Of a stretch of 64,000 nucleotides of DNA, positions 18,460 to 27,375 are shown in pieces; position 1 is the first letter of the stretch, and each line of letters opens with the position of its first letter. The stretch spans positions 177,158 through 241,157 of the forward strand of contig NZ_FQWM01000005.1 of assembly GCF_900129685.1 (NCBI RefSeq). Direction: 5' to 3'. The notes beneath the pieces were generated by a model. It had not been told where the DNA came from. It saw only the letters and a program-made list of their open reading frames with translations, and searched no databases. Origin of the DNA: Cognatishimia maritima (lineage in GTDB: Bacteria > Pseudomonadota > Alphaproteobacteria > Rhodobacterales > Rhodobacteraceae). A program made the position numbers and the translations under genes.

Positions 18460-19158
18460 ATGGAACTGCAACCTCACCTTTTGATCGTCGATGACGACGA
18501 ACGCATTCGCGGGCTGCTGCAAAAGTTCCTGATCCGCAATGGCTTCCTTGTGTCTGCTGCGCGCGATGCCGCGCATGCGCGTCGCATTCTGGAAGGCTTG
18601 GATTTTGACATGATCATCCTGGATGTGATGATGCCGGGCGAGGATGGCGTCAGCCTAACCAAGGCCATTCGTGAAAGATCCTCCACACCGATCATGCTTC
18701 TGACCGCCAAGGGCGAGACCGAAGACCGCATCGCAGGTCTGGAAGCCGGGGCAGACGACTACCTTGCCAAGCCTTTTGAGCCAAAAGAACTGCTGCTGCG
18801 CATCAACGCGATTTTGCGCCGTGTACCAGACGCTGGAAAGCATGACGCCACCCCCAAAATCCTCAATCTCGGGCCTATTCGCTATGACATTGAACGGGGT
18901 GAAATGTGGCAGGGCGAGGACCTCGTGCGACTGACCGCGACCGAGAGCCAATTGATGAAAATCTTCTCCGCCCTGCCGGGTGAGCCGATCAGCCGCGCGA
19001 AACTGGTTGAGGACCTGGGCCGCGACAGAGGTCAAGCGCAAGAGCGTGCGGTGGACGTGCAAATCACCCGCTTGCGCCGCAAGATCGAAAGCGACCCCAA
19101 GCAACCGCGCTATCTACAGACGGTGCGCGGGGCGGGTTATATGCTCGCGCCGGATTGA
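18460..19158 (+). CDS. petR: OmpR/PhoB-family response regulator PetR
   Basis: A 232-residue two-domain response regulator. The receiver has the acidic pair VDDDER, phospho-acceptor Asp55 in ILDVMMPGEDG and the Lys of YLAKPF; the C-terminal winged helix has RAVDVQITRLRRKIE and YLQTVRGAGYML. I start at the ATG 18460 rather than a TTG two codons earlier that overlaps petP. PetR is known as an essential regulator linked to cytochrome c synthesis in R. capsulatus; no histidine kinase or petABC is in this window. Confidence 0.9.
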   Translation: MELQPHLLIVDDDERIRGLLQKFLIRNGFLVSAARDAAHARRILEGLDFDMIILDVMMPGEDGVSLTKAIRERSSTPIMLLTAKGETEDRIAGLEAGADDYLAKPFEPKELLLRINAILRRVPDAGKHDATPKILNLGPIRYDIERGEMWQGEDLVRLTATESQLMKIFSALPGEPISRAKLVEDLGRDRGQAQERAVDVQITRLRRKIESDPKQPRYLQTVRGAGYMLAPD

Positions 19159-19161
19159 TCC

Positions 19162-19692
19162 CTACTGCACCTCGCAGCCCTTTGGCAGCGGGGTGTCTAT
19201 TGCCCACTCTGTAACCTGTGGCGCACCGCCTTCGACCCTGAACCATTTTTCGGGTCCATTGCCTCGTCGGGCAAAGCCCTTGCCAGTCAGAAGGTTCACG
19301 TCACAGGTGCCAAAGGCTTCCAGGTCCAGCGTATCGCGCCAGGTGTAGGTCACCCCGGCAACCCGAATGGCGCCCTGCCGATAGGCGAGTGTCAGCACGT
19401 GCCGCCAGCGATTGCGGCAGCAGCCTTCGTTCTGCGAGATCACCTGAACAGACCCGTTTGATGCCAGTGCCAATTCCGGATCTTGCCCGGCGAGGCCGCC
19501 TTTCCAAACAAGGTCTGGCGCTTCAGCGACCAGCTTATCCTTTTCCCAAATGCGCAGCGTCACAGTGTTTTTGTAGTCATGGGTTAGCTCATAGCGTTCC
19601 AACGCCCCGTCGCCATCCAAGTCCGCCCTCACTTGGGTTTCGGCCAAAGCAGGCGTCGCAAGGAAAAACAAAAAGAGCAGGAAGATTCTCAT
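19162..19692 (-). CDS. Predicted exported protein with a VCBS/FG-GAP-like start
   Basis: A 176-residue protein with a signal peptide (FLLFLFFLATPALAE, cleaved after ALA). The mature start VRADLDGDGALERYELTHD has a calcium-loop-like DLDGDG as in FG-GAP/VCBS repeats. A CC pair (NEGCCRNRW), a later Cys (GTCDVN) and a near-terminal Cys (KGCEVQ) suggest disulfides. Function unknown. The frame stays open to 20361, but ATG 19692 with AAGG about 9 bases upstream and the signal peptide fix the start. It converges on petR with 3 bases between stops. Confidence 0.75.
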   Translation of the reverse strand: MRIFLLFLFFLATPALAETQVRADLDGDGALERYELTHDYKNTVTLRIWEKDKLVAEAPDLVWKGGLAGQDPELALASNGSVQVISQNEGCCRNRWRHVLTLAYRQGAIRVAGVTYTWRDTLDLEAFGTCDVNLLTGKGFARRGNGPEKWFRVEGGAPQVTEWAIDTPLPKGCEVQ

Positions 19693-19739
19693 CGCGGATG
19701 CCTTGCGTTGCCGGTGAACTTGCGGCTTTGATGCCGACC

Positions 19740-20669
19740 ATGACAACCGCACTCTATACACATCCCGATTGCCTTGACCATGTGACACCAGCTGGCCACC
19801 CGGAACAGGTGGCGCGCCTGAAATACATCGAAGCCGCATTGCGCGACGTGTCCGGCCTTGACCGCCGAGACGCGCCTGATTGCGACGATGACGACATTCT
19901 GTTGTGTCACCCATCTGACTACCTCGACATGCTGACGGCTGCGGCCCCGACATCGGGATGGCGGTCACTGGATGGCGACACGCATATGTCGCCCGGAACA
20001 CTCCGCGCTGCGCGACGTGCCGTGGGGGCAAATGTTGCTGCGGTGGATGCGGTGATGTCGGGGGAAGTCGACAATGCCTTTGTCGCCTGTCGCCCGCCGG
20101 GGCACCATGCAGAGCAATCCACACCGATGGGCTTCTGTCTGTTCGGCAATCTCGCCATTGCCGCAAAACATGCGCTGGAACGTCATGGCCTGTCGCGCGT
20201 GACGATTGTCGATTTTGATGTGCACCACGGCAATGGGACGCAGGCGCTTTTGTGGAATGAGCGGCGCATACAGTTCTTTTCCAGCCACCAAAGCCCTCTT
20301 TGGCCCGGCTCTGGCCATCCAAACGAAACTGGTGGCCACAACAACATCTGGAACTACCCACTAGAGCCCCATTCAGGCGGGCAGGAGATGCGGCAGGTTT
20401 ATGAGGCCGAGATCTTCCCGGCGATTGACCGCTATCAACCCGAACTCATTCTGGTGTCTGCTGGGTTTGACGCCCATGCCGTCGATCCGCTTGCAAATCT
20501 GAATTGGCAGACCGATGATTTCGCATGGCTGACGGAACGCATCTGCGACCTCGCGTCTGTGCATTGTGGCGGGCGGCTAGTCTCGACTCTTGAGGGCGGA
20601 TATGATCTGAGGGCGCTGGCGGACTCTGTGGCCGCACACGTGACTATTTTGATGGAGAGAAGCGCATGA
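19740..20669 (+). CDS. Histone-deacetylase-family deacylase
   Basis: A zinc-dependent HDAC/AcuC/HdaH-type hydrolase (309 aa). The active-site series is visible: CRPPGHHAEQSTPMGFC with the tandem catalytic His, VDFDVHHGNGTQ (zinc Asp and His) and SAGFDAHAVDPL (second zinc Asp), plus STLEGGYDLRAL with the transition-state Tyr equivalent. Bacterial members act on acetyl-lysine, polyamines or small amides. The start could be ATG 19731 or 19740; neither has a strong ribosome binding site. Its stop overlaps xseB by four bases, which puts it in the xseB-ispA-dxs transcript. Confidence 0.88.
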   Translation: MTTALYTHPDCLDHVTPAGHPEQVARLKYIEAALRDVSGLDRRDAPDCDDDDILLCHPSDYLDMLTAAAPTSGWRSLDGDTHMSPGTLRAARRAVGANVAAVDAVMSGEVDNAFVACRPPGHHAEQSTPMGFCLFGNLAIAAKHALERHGLSRVTIVDFDVHHGNGTQALLWNERRIQFFSSHQSPLWPGSGHPNETGGHNNIWNYPLEPHSGGQEMRQVYEAEIFPAIDRYQPELILVSAGFDAHAVDPLANLNWQTDDFAWLTERICDLASVHCGGRLVSTLEGGYDLRALADSVAAHVTILMERSA

Positions 20670-20908
20670 GCGAGACGCCTGTTGAGGAAATGAGCTTTGA
20701 GCAAGCCATGGCAGAGCTAGAGCAGGTCGTGAACCAGTTGGAACGCGGAGACGTCGCGCTTGAGAATTCCATTACGCTTTATGAACGCGGTGCTGCGCTG
20801 AAAGCGCGCTGCGAAGCCAAGCTAAAAGAGGCCGAGGAAAAGGTTGCAGCGATCACCCTGGATGCCAATGGTGAACCCAATGGGTTAAAGCCGGTCGAAG
20901 GGCTGTAA
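20666..20908 (+). CDS. xseB: Exodeoxyribonuclease VII small subunit
   Basis: An 80-residue acidic helical protein with the family signature MSFEQAMAELEQVVNQLERG and TLYERGAALKARCEAKL. It binds XseA to form the single-strand-specific nuclease. ATGA overlap with the upstream deacylase and one base to ispA; xseB-ispA-dxs is a common order in alphaproteobacteria. Confidence 0.95.
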   Translation: MSETPVEEMSFEQAMAELEQVVNQLERGDVALENSITLYERGAALKARCEAKLKEAEEKVAAITLDANGEPNGLKPVEGL

Positions 20909-20909
20909 G

Positions 20910-21779
20910 ATGTTCAAATCCCGATTGATGGACTGCGCTGCGCAGGTGCAGCTGCATCTGGATTCTGTTCTGGTCCCGATGGGTGATCTGCCGGTTGTTC
21001 AGGCGATGCGCTACGCGAGCCATGGCGGCAAACGACTGCGCGCCTTTCTGGTCATGGAAAGTGCCCGCATTCACGGGATTTCTGATGCGCAGTCAATTTG
21101 GCCTGCAGCCGCGATTGAAGCGATGCATGCCTATTCGCTGGTACATGACGATCTGCCCTGCATGGACGATGACGACATGCGGCGCGGGCAACCAACAGTA
21201 CATGTGAAATGGGACTATGCGACCGCGGTACTGGCGGGTGACGCGCTGCAAACGCTAGCGTTTGAAATGGTCTGCCATCCAGAGGTGTCGTCGGACCCTG
21301 CGGTGCGTGCCGAACTCGCTTTGACATTTGCACGTGCCGCTGGCGCGCAGGGCATGGTCTTGGGGCAAGCGCTGGATATGGCGGCAGAGACAGCCGACAC
21401 ACCTTTGACGCTGGCCGAAATCACCCATCTTCAAGAAGGCAAAACCGGCGCGCTATTCGGTTGGTCGGCACAGGCAGGCGCGCGGATGGCCGGCGCTGAT
21501 ACCAAACCTTGGGCAACTTATGCGGCCGGTTTGGGTCTGGCATTTCAAATTTGGGATGATGTCCTAGATATTGAGGGAGACGCCGCAAAGGTCGGCAAAA
21601 CCCTTGGCAAGGACTCTGCCGCTGGCAAGGCCACCTTTGTGTCGCTGTTGGGAATGGACGCCGCCAAGGCGCGCGCGCAAGAGCTGATCGACGAAAGCTG
21701 TGCCGCATTGGACCCTTTTGGCGAACAGGCCGAAACCTTGCGGGACCTCGCGCGTTTCGTTATTGCGCGGGAAAGCTAG
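20910..21779 (+). CDS. ispA: Farnesyl diphosphate synthase (polyprenyl synthetase)
   Basis: A 289-residue trans-prenyltransferase. The first Asp-rich motif is [16 protein letters not shown] (about residues 83-98) and the second is [23 protein letters not shown] and [15 protein letters not shown] are also typical. It makes farnesyl diphosphate from IPP and DMAPP. AAGGGCTGTAAG precedes the ATG. It works with dxs, the next gene, to supply quinones, undecaprenyl phosphate and carotenoids. Confidence 0.95.
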   Translation: MFKSRLMDCAAQVQLHLDSVLVPMGDLPVVQAMRYASHGGKRLRAFLVMESARIHGISDAQSIWPAAAIEAMHAYSLVHDDLPCMDDDDMRRGQPTVHVKWDYATAVLAGDALQTLAFEMVCHPEVSSDPAVRAELALTFARAAGAQGMVLGQALDMAAETADTPLTLAEITHLQEGKTGALFGWSAQAGARMAGADTKPWATYAAGLGLAFQIWDDVLDIEGDAAKVGKTLGKDSAAGKATFVSLLGMDAAKARAQELIDESCAALDPFGEQAETLRDLARFVIARES

Positions 21780-21792
21780 AAAAGGGGCGCTG

Positions 21793-23721
21793 ATGTCCGC
21801 CAGACCAGAAACACCGCTGCTGGACCGGGTGCAAAAACCCGAAGACATGAAGCAGTTTTCCGACGCCCAGCTTGCAAAGCTGGCGCATGAACTGCGGCTA
21901 GAGACGATCTCTGCCGTGTCGGAAACCGGTGGACATTTGGGCGCGGGTCTTGGCGTCGTGGAACTGACGGTCGCCCTGCACGCGGTCTTTGACACACCGC
22001 GCGACAAGCTGATCTGGGATGTCGGGCACCAGTGTTATCCGCATAAGATCCTGACGGGTCGCCGTGACCGTATTCGCACCCTGCGTCAGGCCGAAGGCCT
22101 TAGCGGTTTTACCAAGCGCAGCGAGTCTGTCTTTGATCCGTTTGGCGCGGCGCATAGTTCGACCTCAATCTCTGCAGCGCTTGGATTTGCTGTCGCGCGC
22201 GACTTGGGTGGTTCTTGCGAAGGCGGCCTTGGCGATGCGATTGCCGTCATTGGCGATGGCTCGATCAGCGCGGGCATGGCATATGAGGCGATGAATAATG
22301 CGGGCCATCTGAACCGCCGCCTATTTGTCATTCTGAACGACAACGACATGTCGATTGCGCCGCCGGTTGGCGCGATGTCGTCCTACCTGTCGCGGCTTTA
22401 TGCCGGTGAGCCGTTCCAGGAATTGAAAGCCGCCGCCAAAGGCGCGGTTTCCCTGCTGCCCGAACCCTTCCGTGAAGGGGCGAAGCGCGCAAAGGAGATG
22501 CTCAAGGGCATGGCTGTCGGCGGAACGCTCTTTGAAGAGCTTGGTTTCAGTTACCTTGGGCCGATTGATGGCCACGACATGGAACAACTGTTGCCTGTCC
22601 TGCGCACGGTCCATGATCGCGCCACCGGGCCGGTGCTGCTGCACGTTGTTACGAAGAAAGGCAAAGGTTACGCCCCTGCCGAAAACGCCCGCGACAAGGG
22701 CCATGCGACCGCGCGGTTTGATGTACAGACCGGCAAACAAAAGAAGGCGCCCTCGAACGCGCCAAGCTACACATCGGTGTTTGGCCAAACGCTCGTTGAT
22801 CTGGCGGCTGATGACGACAAGATCGTTGCCGTTACGGCCGCGATGCCGGATGGCACCGGGCTGAACCTCTTTGCAGAGCGCTACCCGAGCCGCTGCTTTG
22901 ACGTTGCCATTGCCGAGCAGCACGGCGTGACGTTCTCTGCCGCGCTGGCAGCAGGGGGGATGAAACCCTTCTGCGCGATGTATTCGACGTTCCTGCAGCG
23001 GGGCTATGACCAAATCGTGCATGACGTGGCTATCCAAGGGCTGCCCGTGCGCTTTGCCATCGACCGAGCGGGTCTTGTCGGCGCGGATGGCGCGACCCAT
23101 GCCGGATCGTTTGACATTTCCTATCTGTCGAACCTGCCGGGCATGGTGGTGATGGCTGCAGCGGATGAGGCTGAACTCAAACACATGATCGCGACGGCGG
23201 CGGCCCATGATGATGGCCCGATTGCCTTCCGCTACCCCCGTGGCGAAGGCGTTGGCGTCGATATGCCTGAGCGGGGTCAGGTTCTGCCCATCGGCAAAGG
23301 CCGCATGATCCAAGAAGGCAAGCGCGTGGCGCTGTTGTCCTTTGGCACCCGTCTGGAAGAAGTCCGCAAAGCCGCCGAAGCGCTTGCTGCCAAGGGCATT
23401 ACACCAAGTATTGCCGATGCGCGCTTTGCCAAACCACTGGACCGCGACATGATCCTATCCCTCGCAGAGTCCCACGAGGCGTTGATCACCATCGAAGAGG
23501 GTGCCGTGGGCGGCTTTGGATCACATGTCGCGCAGTTGCTGGCCGAAGAAGGCGTTTTTGATCATGGGCTGAAGTACCGCTCCATGGTGCTGCCGGATGT
23601 CTTTATCGATCACGCCTCCCCATCGGCGATGTACGACCACGCTGGGCTGAACGCAAAGCACATCGAGGAGAAAGTGCTGAACGTTTTGGGCGTTGCGACA
23701 CTCGGCAGTCAGCGCGCTTAA
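21793..23721 (+). CDS. dxs: 1-Deoxy-D-xylulose-5-phosphate synthase
   Basis: TPP-dependent first enzyme of the MEP pathway (642 aa). Visible are the TPP/Mg2+ motif [35 protein letters not shown], the transketolase-like [17 protein letters not shown] and [20 protein letters not shown], and the C-terminal [13 protein letters not shown]. The ATG at 21793 (GGGGCGC upstream) gives the family's normal length; the frame stays open 93 bases upstream inside ispA. Its end overlaps the opposite SDR gene by 4 bases. Confidence 0.96.
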   Translation: MSARPETPLLDRVQKPEDMKQFSDAQLAKLAHELRLETISAVSETGGHLGAGLGVVELTVALHAVFDTPRDKLIWDVGHQCYPHKILTGRRDRIRTLRQAEGLSGFTKRSESVFDPFGAAHSSTSISAALGFAVARDLGGSCEGGLGDAIAVIGDGSISAGMAYEAMNNAGHLNRRLFVILNDNDMSIAPPVGAMSSYLSRLYAGEPFQELKAAAKGAVSLLPEPFREGAKRAKEMLKGMAVGGTLFEELGFSYLGPIDGHDMEQLLPVLRTVHDRATGPVLLHVVTKKGKGYAPAENARDKGHATARFDVQTGKQKKAPSNAPSYTSVFGQTLVDLAADDDKIVAVTAAMPDGTGLNLFAERYPSRCFDVAIAEQHGVTFSAALAAGGMKPFCAMYSTFLQRGYDQIVHDVAIQGLPVRFAIDRAGLVGADGATHAGSFDISYLSNLPGMVVMAAADEAELKHMIATAAAHDDGPIAFRYPRGEGVGVDMPERGQVLPIGKGRMIQEGKRVALLSFGTRLEEVRKAAEALAAKGITPSIADARFAKPLDRDMILSLAESHEALITIEEGAVGGFGSHVAQLLAEEGVFDHGLKYRSMVLPDVFIDHASPSAMYDHAGLNAKHIEEKVLNVLGVATLGSQRA

Positions 23722-24584
23722 GAAGCGCCAGCGGCACGTTCTTCTTCTAGCATTGCCTTCAGCGCAGATTTGAAATCTGGGTATTTCAACGTCACGCCAA
23801 GTTCATCCTTGATGCGATCATTGCGCACGCGTTTGCTGTCTGAATAAAAACTGCGCGCCATGGGGCTCATGTCGGCCTCTTCAAAGGGCACGGCGGGCGG
23901 CGGTGACATGCCAAGCAGCTCGGCGGCGTATTCGATCACCACTTCGGGCGGCTGCGGATCGTCGTCACAGACATTATAGATGCGCCCCGGATTGGGCTGG
24001 GCAATCGATGCCGCGAGCACCTGCGCGATGTCATCAACGTGGATGCGCGAGAAGATCTGATTTTTCTTGATCACCCGATGGGCCACGCCTCGGCGCAACT
24101 TGGCAAAGGGGCCGCGCCCCGGTCCATATATTCCTGCCAAACGAAAGACATGCACAGGCAGGCCGGGAATGGCGAGCCACTCTTGCTCGGCTTTCACCCG
24201 TCGCTGGCCGCGCACTGTGGCGGGGTCAAGTTCTGACTCCTCATCGACCCAACCGCCATCGTGGTCGCCGTAAACCCCGGTGGTCGACAGGTAGCCGACC
24301 CACTCCAAATGTGGTGCGGCCTTGGCAATCAGATCACCGGCGTGCCGCAGCATCGGATCACCGTCCGCATCGGGCGCGGCGGACACCAAGACATGGCGGA
24401 CCTGCGGCAGCACCTCTGTCAGGTCGCAGGGCCAGAGAAGCGGCTCAACACCACCGGCGCGCAGCCGCTCTGCCTTGTCGGCTTTGCGCGTGGTTCCGAT
24501 CACGCGCCACCCGTCGGCGTGCAAATGTTTGGTTAGGGTTTGCGCTGACAGCCCGTGGCCAAGTGAAAGTAAGGTCTTCGTCAT
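23718..24584 (-). CDS. Extended SDR family protein (NAD(P)-dependent epimerase/reductase-like)
   Basis: A 288-residue Rossmann-fold protein beginning [17 protein letters not shown], an atypical glycine motif as in YeeZ-type SDRs. [20 protein letters not shown] holds the Ser/Tyr region, and [14 protein letters not shown] and [14 protein letters not shown] are nucleotide-sugar epimerase hallmarks. The canonical YxxxK pair is not obvious, so catalysis is uncertain. It stands alone on the minus strand. Confidence 0.82.
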   Translation of the reverse strand: MTKTLLSLGHGLSAQTLTKHLHADGWRVIGTTRKADKAERLRAGGVEPLLWPCDLTEVLPQVRHVLVSAAPDADGDPMLRHAGDLIAKAAPHLEWVGYLSTTGVYGDHDGGWVDEESELDPATVRGQRRVKAEQEWLAIPGLPVHVFRLAGIYGPGRGPFAKLRRGVAHRVIKKNQIFSRIHVDDIAQVLAASIAQPNPGRIYNVCDDDPQPPEVVIEYAAELLGMSPPPAVPFEEADMSPMARSFYSDSKRVRNDRIKDELGVTLKYPDFKSALKAMLEEERAAGAS

Positions 24585-24623
24585 GGCGCTAATGTGCGAC
24601 TGAGGGCAGGGAGTTGCAAGCGC

Positions 24624-25061
24624 CTAAGCGTCGTTTGCGTTGGTCAGCAAGGCTTCTGTTCTCGGGCAGCGCATGTCGCCGAAAAAGCTTTTGAGAATAT
24701 CATTAAACACATCCGGCGCGCCGGGCACCTGCGCAAACAAGGTCGCAGAACTTTGCAGTTTCAGCGCGTCGACAGGGCCAAGAATGGCCTCAGGTGTATT
24801 GTCGCGATGCATCATCAAAGCGATGCACATTTCCAACAGATGTGGCCCCAATGTGGGGTGGGCAAGGTAGCGCGTTGCCTCGTCCAAATCCGCCAGCCCG
24901 TAGGTCTTGGCACGGTAGGACCGACCCAACCCGCGCAACTGTGGAATTTCCCACCACATCCAGTGGCTGAGTTTCAGACCACCCCGCAGTTCCGCAAGCG
25001 CCTTGGCATGGGTCAGCATCTGCGGTTCCACAAAGCGTTCAAGGTCAGATTGGGATGGCAT
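24624..25061 (-). CDS. DUF1810 family protein
   Basis: A 145-residue protein with the family pattern HWMWWEIPQLRGLGRS, AKTYGLADLDEATRYLAHP and LMMHRDNTPEAILGPVDALK. DUF1810 proteins are small, helical and of unknown biochemical role. ATG 25061 has AAAGGACTG 6 bases upstream. It lies 24 bases after the SelW-like gene on the same strand and may be cotranscribed with it. Confidence 0.88.
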   Translation of the reverse strand: MPSQSDLERFVEPQMLTHAKALAELRGGLKLSHWMWWEIPQLRGLGRSYRAKTYGLADLDEATRYLAHPTLGPHLLEMCIALMMHRDNTPEAILGPVDALKLQSSATLFAQVPGAPDVFNDILKSFFGDMRCPRTEALLTNANDA

Positions 25062-25085
25062 CGCAGTCCTTTCGGTCTTAGCCCG

Positions 25086-25379
25086 TCAGGCAGAAATCCC
25101 GTGGCGATCAATATGGCCCAAGTCCCGATCCGGGTCGATCTTGTCGCGGATCAGCGCCTTTAGCGTGCGTGCATCGGGGAAACCGCCATCTCGCTTGCGC
25201 TCCCAGATCAGCTCGCCATCAAGACGCACCTCAAAGATGCCGCCCAAATCGTTTGGTACCAGCGTGACGGCACCAATATCGGCGGTGAAAGTCGACAGGA
25301 TTTCTTGCGCCAGCCAACCAGAACGCAAAAGCCAGTTGCAGCCGGTGCAATAGGTGATGGTGATCGTGGGTTTGGTCAT
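25086..25379 (-). CDS. SelT/SelW/SelH (Rdx) family thioredoxin-like protein
   Basis: A 97-residue protein with ITYCTGCNWLLRSGWLAQEI, whose Cys11 and Cys14 form the redox CxxC typical of SelW-like proteins (cysteine version, no selenocysteine). LGGIFEVRLDGELIWERK and GGFPDARTLKALIRD complete the fold. It probably acts as a small thiol oxidoreductase; partners are unknown. Confidence 0.92.
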   Translation of the reverse strand: MTKPTITITYCTGCNWLLRSGWLAQEILSTFTADIGAVTLVPNDLGGIFEVRLDGELIWERKRDGGFPDARTLKALIRDKIDPDRDLGHIDRHGISA

Positions 25380-25566
25380 TTATTCGTGTCCATTCATAGG
25401 CCTTCTGACCTTAGCATCTCAGCGATCAAGATCAATCCAACGCCGCAAAGCCGCTGTTCTTTCACAGCAATGGCTCACCATTTAAGCCCCCGAATTGAAA
25501 CTGTTTTTGCAAAACCGTCATGGGCTGCCCGCTTGATCCCCTCAAAGAGCCGTGGCAACGTGAGCT

Positions 25567-27375
25567 ATGGAGCGAACAATCTTAAAATCTTGGGCGGACT
25601 GCGCCGCAAATCTTGTTGCTGTTGCCGCCGGGCGCGCAGCGGCTGATCTTGTGATCAAGGGCGGGCAATGGGTGAATGTGCACACGCGCGAAGTGCTGCC
25701 GGACCATGACATCGCCATTGCCGACGGGCGCATCGCCTATGTTGGACCGGACGCCAGCCATTGCATCGGCACTGATACTACGGTGATCGAGGCCAAGGGG
25801 CGATTTATGATCCCCGGCCTGTGTGACGCCCATATGCACATCGAAAGTGGCATGCTGACGCCTGCCGAATTTGCGCGCGCGGTCATTCCGCATGGCACCA
25901 CGACGATGTTCACCGACCCACATGAAATCGCCAATGTGCTTGGTTTGGAAGGTGTGCGGATGATGCATGATGAGGCGCTTATGCAGCCCATCAATATCTT
26001 TACCCAAATGCCCAGTTGCGCGCCCTCTGCACCCGGGCTTGAGACAACTGGCTATGAGATCACGCCTGAAGATGTCGCCGAAGCTATGCAGTGGCCGGGT
26101 ATCATTGGTCTGGGGGAGATGATGAATTTCCCCGGTGTGGTCAACGCCGATCCAAAAATGCTCGCCGAAATCGCGGCGGCGCAAGTGGCGGGGAAAACCG
26201 TTGGCGGGCATTATGCCTCTCCTGATCTGGGGCCAGCCTTTCACGCTTATGCGGCAGGTGGGCCTGCGGATGATCACGAAGGCACCTGCGAAGCCGATGC
26301 CATTGCCCGCGTGCGTCAAGGCATGCGGTCGATGATGCGGCTTGGGTCTGCGTGGTATGACGTGGAAACCCAGATCACAGCGGTGACCGAAAAGGGTTTG
26401 GACCCCCGCAACTTCATTCTCTGCACGGATGATTGCCACTCTGGCACATTGGTGAATGATGGCCACATGAACCGCGTGGTGCGCCATGCAATCGACTGCG
26501 GCTGTGACCCGTTGGTGGCGCTGCAAATGGCCACGATTAATACCGCCACGCATTTTGGATTAGAGCGTGAATTAGGCTCTATTACACCCGGAAGGCGGGC
26601 CGATGTGATCCTGACCAGCGACCTAAAGACCCTGCCGATCGAACATGTGATTGCGCGCGGACAGACCGTTGCGCGGGACGGAAAATGCCTTGTTGATTGC
26701 CCGCATTATGATTGGCCCGATACCGCACGGCAGACAGTGCACATGGGCCGAGACCGCACCGCCGACGATTTCATTGTCCCGGCACCCGAGGGCGCGAACC
26801 GGGTGACGGTAAACGTCATTGGCGTGGTCGAAAACCAAGCGCCGACCAAAGCCCTGAAAGCGGAATTGAACGTAAAGGACGGGCGTGTCCAAATGGACCG
26901 CGAGGCCGATATCTGCCAGATCGCTTTGGTTGAACGCCACCGCGCCTTGGGCACCACTACAAACGCCTTTGTCAGCGGCTTTGGCTACGCGGGCAATATG
27001 GCCATGGCCTCTACGGTGGCGCATGATAGCCACCATATGATTGTGGTCGGCACCAACCGCGAGGATATGGCGCTGGCCGCCAATCGCCTAAGCGCAGTGG
27101 GCGGGGGTGTGACGGTGTATAAGGATGGCAAGGAATTGGCGCTGGTTGAGCTGCCCATTGCCGGTTTGATGTCTGACCAGCCCGCCACGGACGTTGCCGC
27201 CAAGGCGCAGAAAATGGTCGAAGCGATGCAGGCTTGCGGCTGCACGCTAAACAACGCTTATATGCAACACTCTCTGCTGGCCCTCGTGGTGATCCCGGAA
27301 CTGCGTATTTCCGATCTGGGCCTTGTGGATGTGACTAAATTTGAAATGACAGACGTTATACAGGCCGACACATGA
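25567..27375 (+). CDS. ade: Adenine deaminase
   Basis: Hydrolyses adenine to hypoxanthine and ammonia. The amidohydrolase metal motifs are CDAHMHIESGM and THFTD-like GTTTMFTDPHEIANVLG; the C-terminal adenine-deaminase domain has GFGYAGNMAMASTVAHDSHH and AVGGGVTVYKDG. Length 602 aa is normal. It precedes AMP nucleosidase with a 4-base ATGA overlap, so adenine released from AMP can be deaminated at once. The ribosome binding site before ATG 25567 is weak. Confidence 0.95.
   Translation: MERTILKSWADCAANLVAVAAGRAAADLVIKGGQWVNVHTREVLPDHDIAIADGRIAYVGPDASHCIGTDTTVIEAKGRFMIPGLCDAHMHIESGMLTPAEFARAVIPHGTTTMFTDPHEIANVLGLEGVRMMHDEALMQPINIFTQMPSCAPSAPGLETTGYEITPEDVAEAMQWPGIIGLGEMMNFPGVVNADPKMLAEIAAAQVAGKTVGGHYASPDLGPAFHAYAAGGPADDHEGTCEADAIARVRQGMRSMMRLGSAWYDVETQITAVTEKGLDPRNFILCTDDCHSGTLVNDGHMNRVVRHAIDCGCDPLVALQMATINTATHFGLERELGSITPGRRADVILTSDLKTLPIEHVIARGQTVARDGKCLVDCPHYDWPDTARQTVHMGRDRTADDFIVPAPEGANRVTVNVIGVVENQAPTKALKAELNVKDGRVQMDREADICQIALVERHRALGTTTNAFVSGFGYAGNMAMASTVAHDSHHMIVVGTNREDMALAANRLSAVGGGVTVYKDGKELALVELPIAGLMSDQPATDVAAKAQKMVEAMQACGCTLNNAYMQHSLLALVVIPELRISDLGLVDVTKFEMTDVIQADT

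Noticed and set aside
19693..20361. Upstream extension of the exported protein at 19162-19692 to a 399-codon frame
   Set aside because: The extension is antisense to the HDAC-family gene, and a signal peptide with ribosome binding site marks the start at 19692.
22321..23313. 330-codon open frame on the minus strand over dxs
   Set aside because: Antisense to the certain dxs gene; biased composition typical of high-GC shadow frames.
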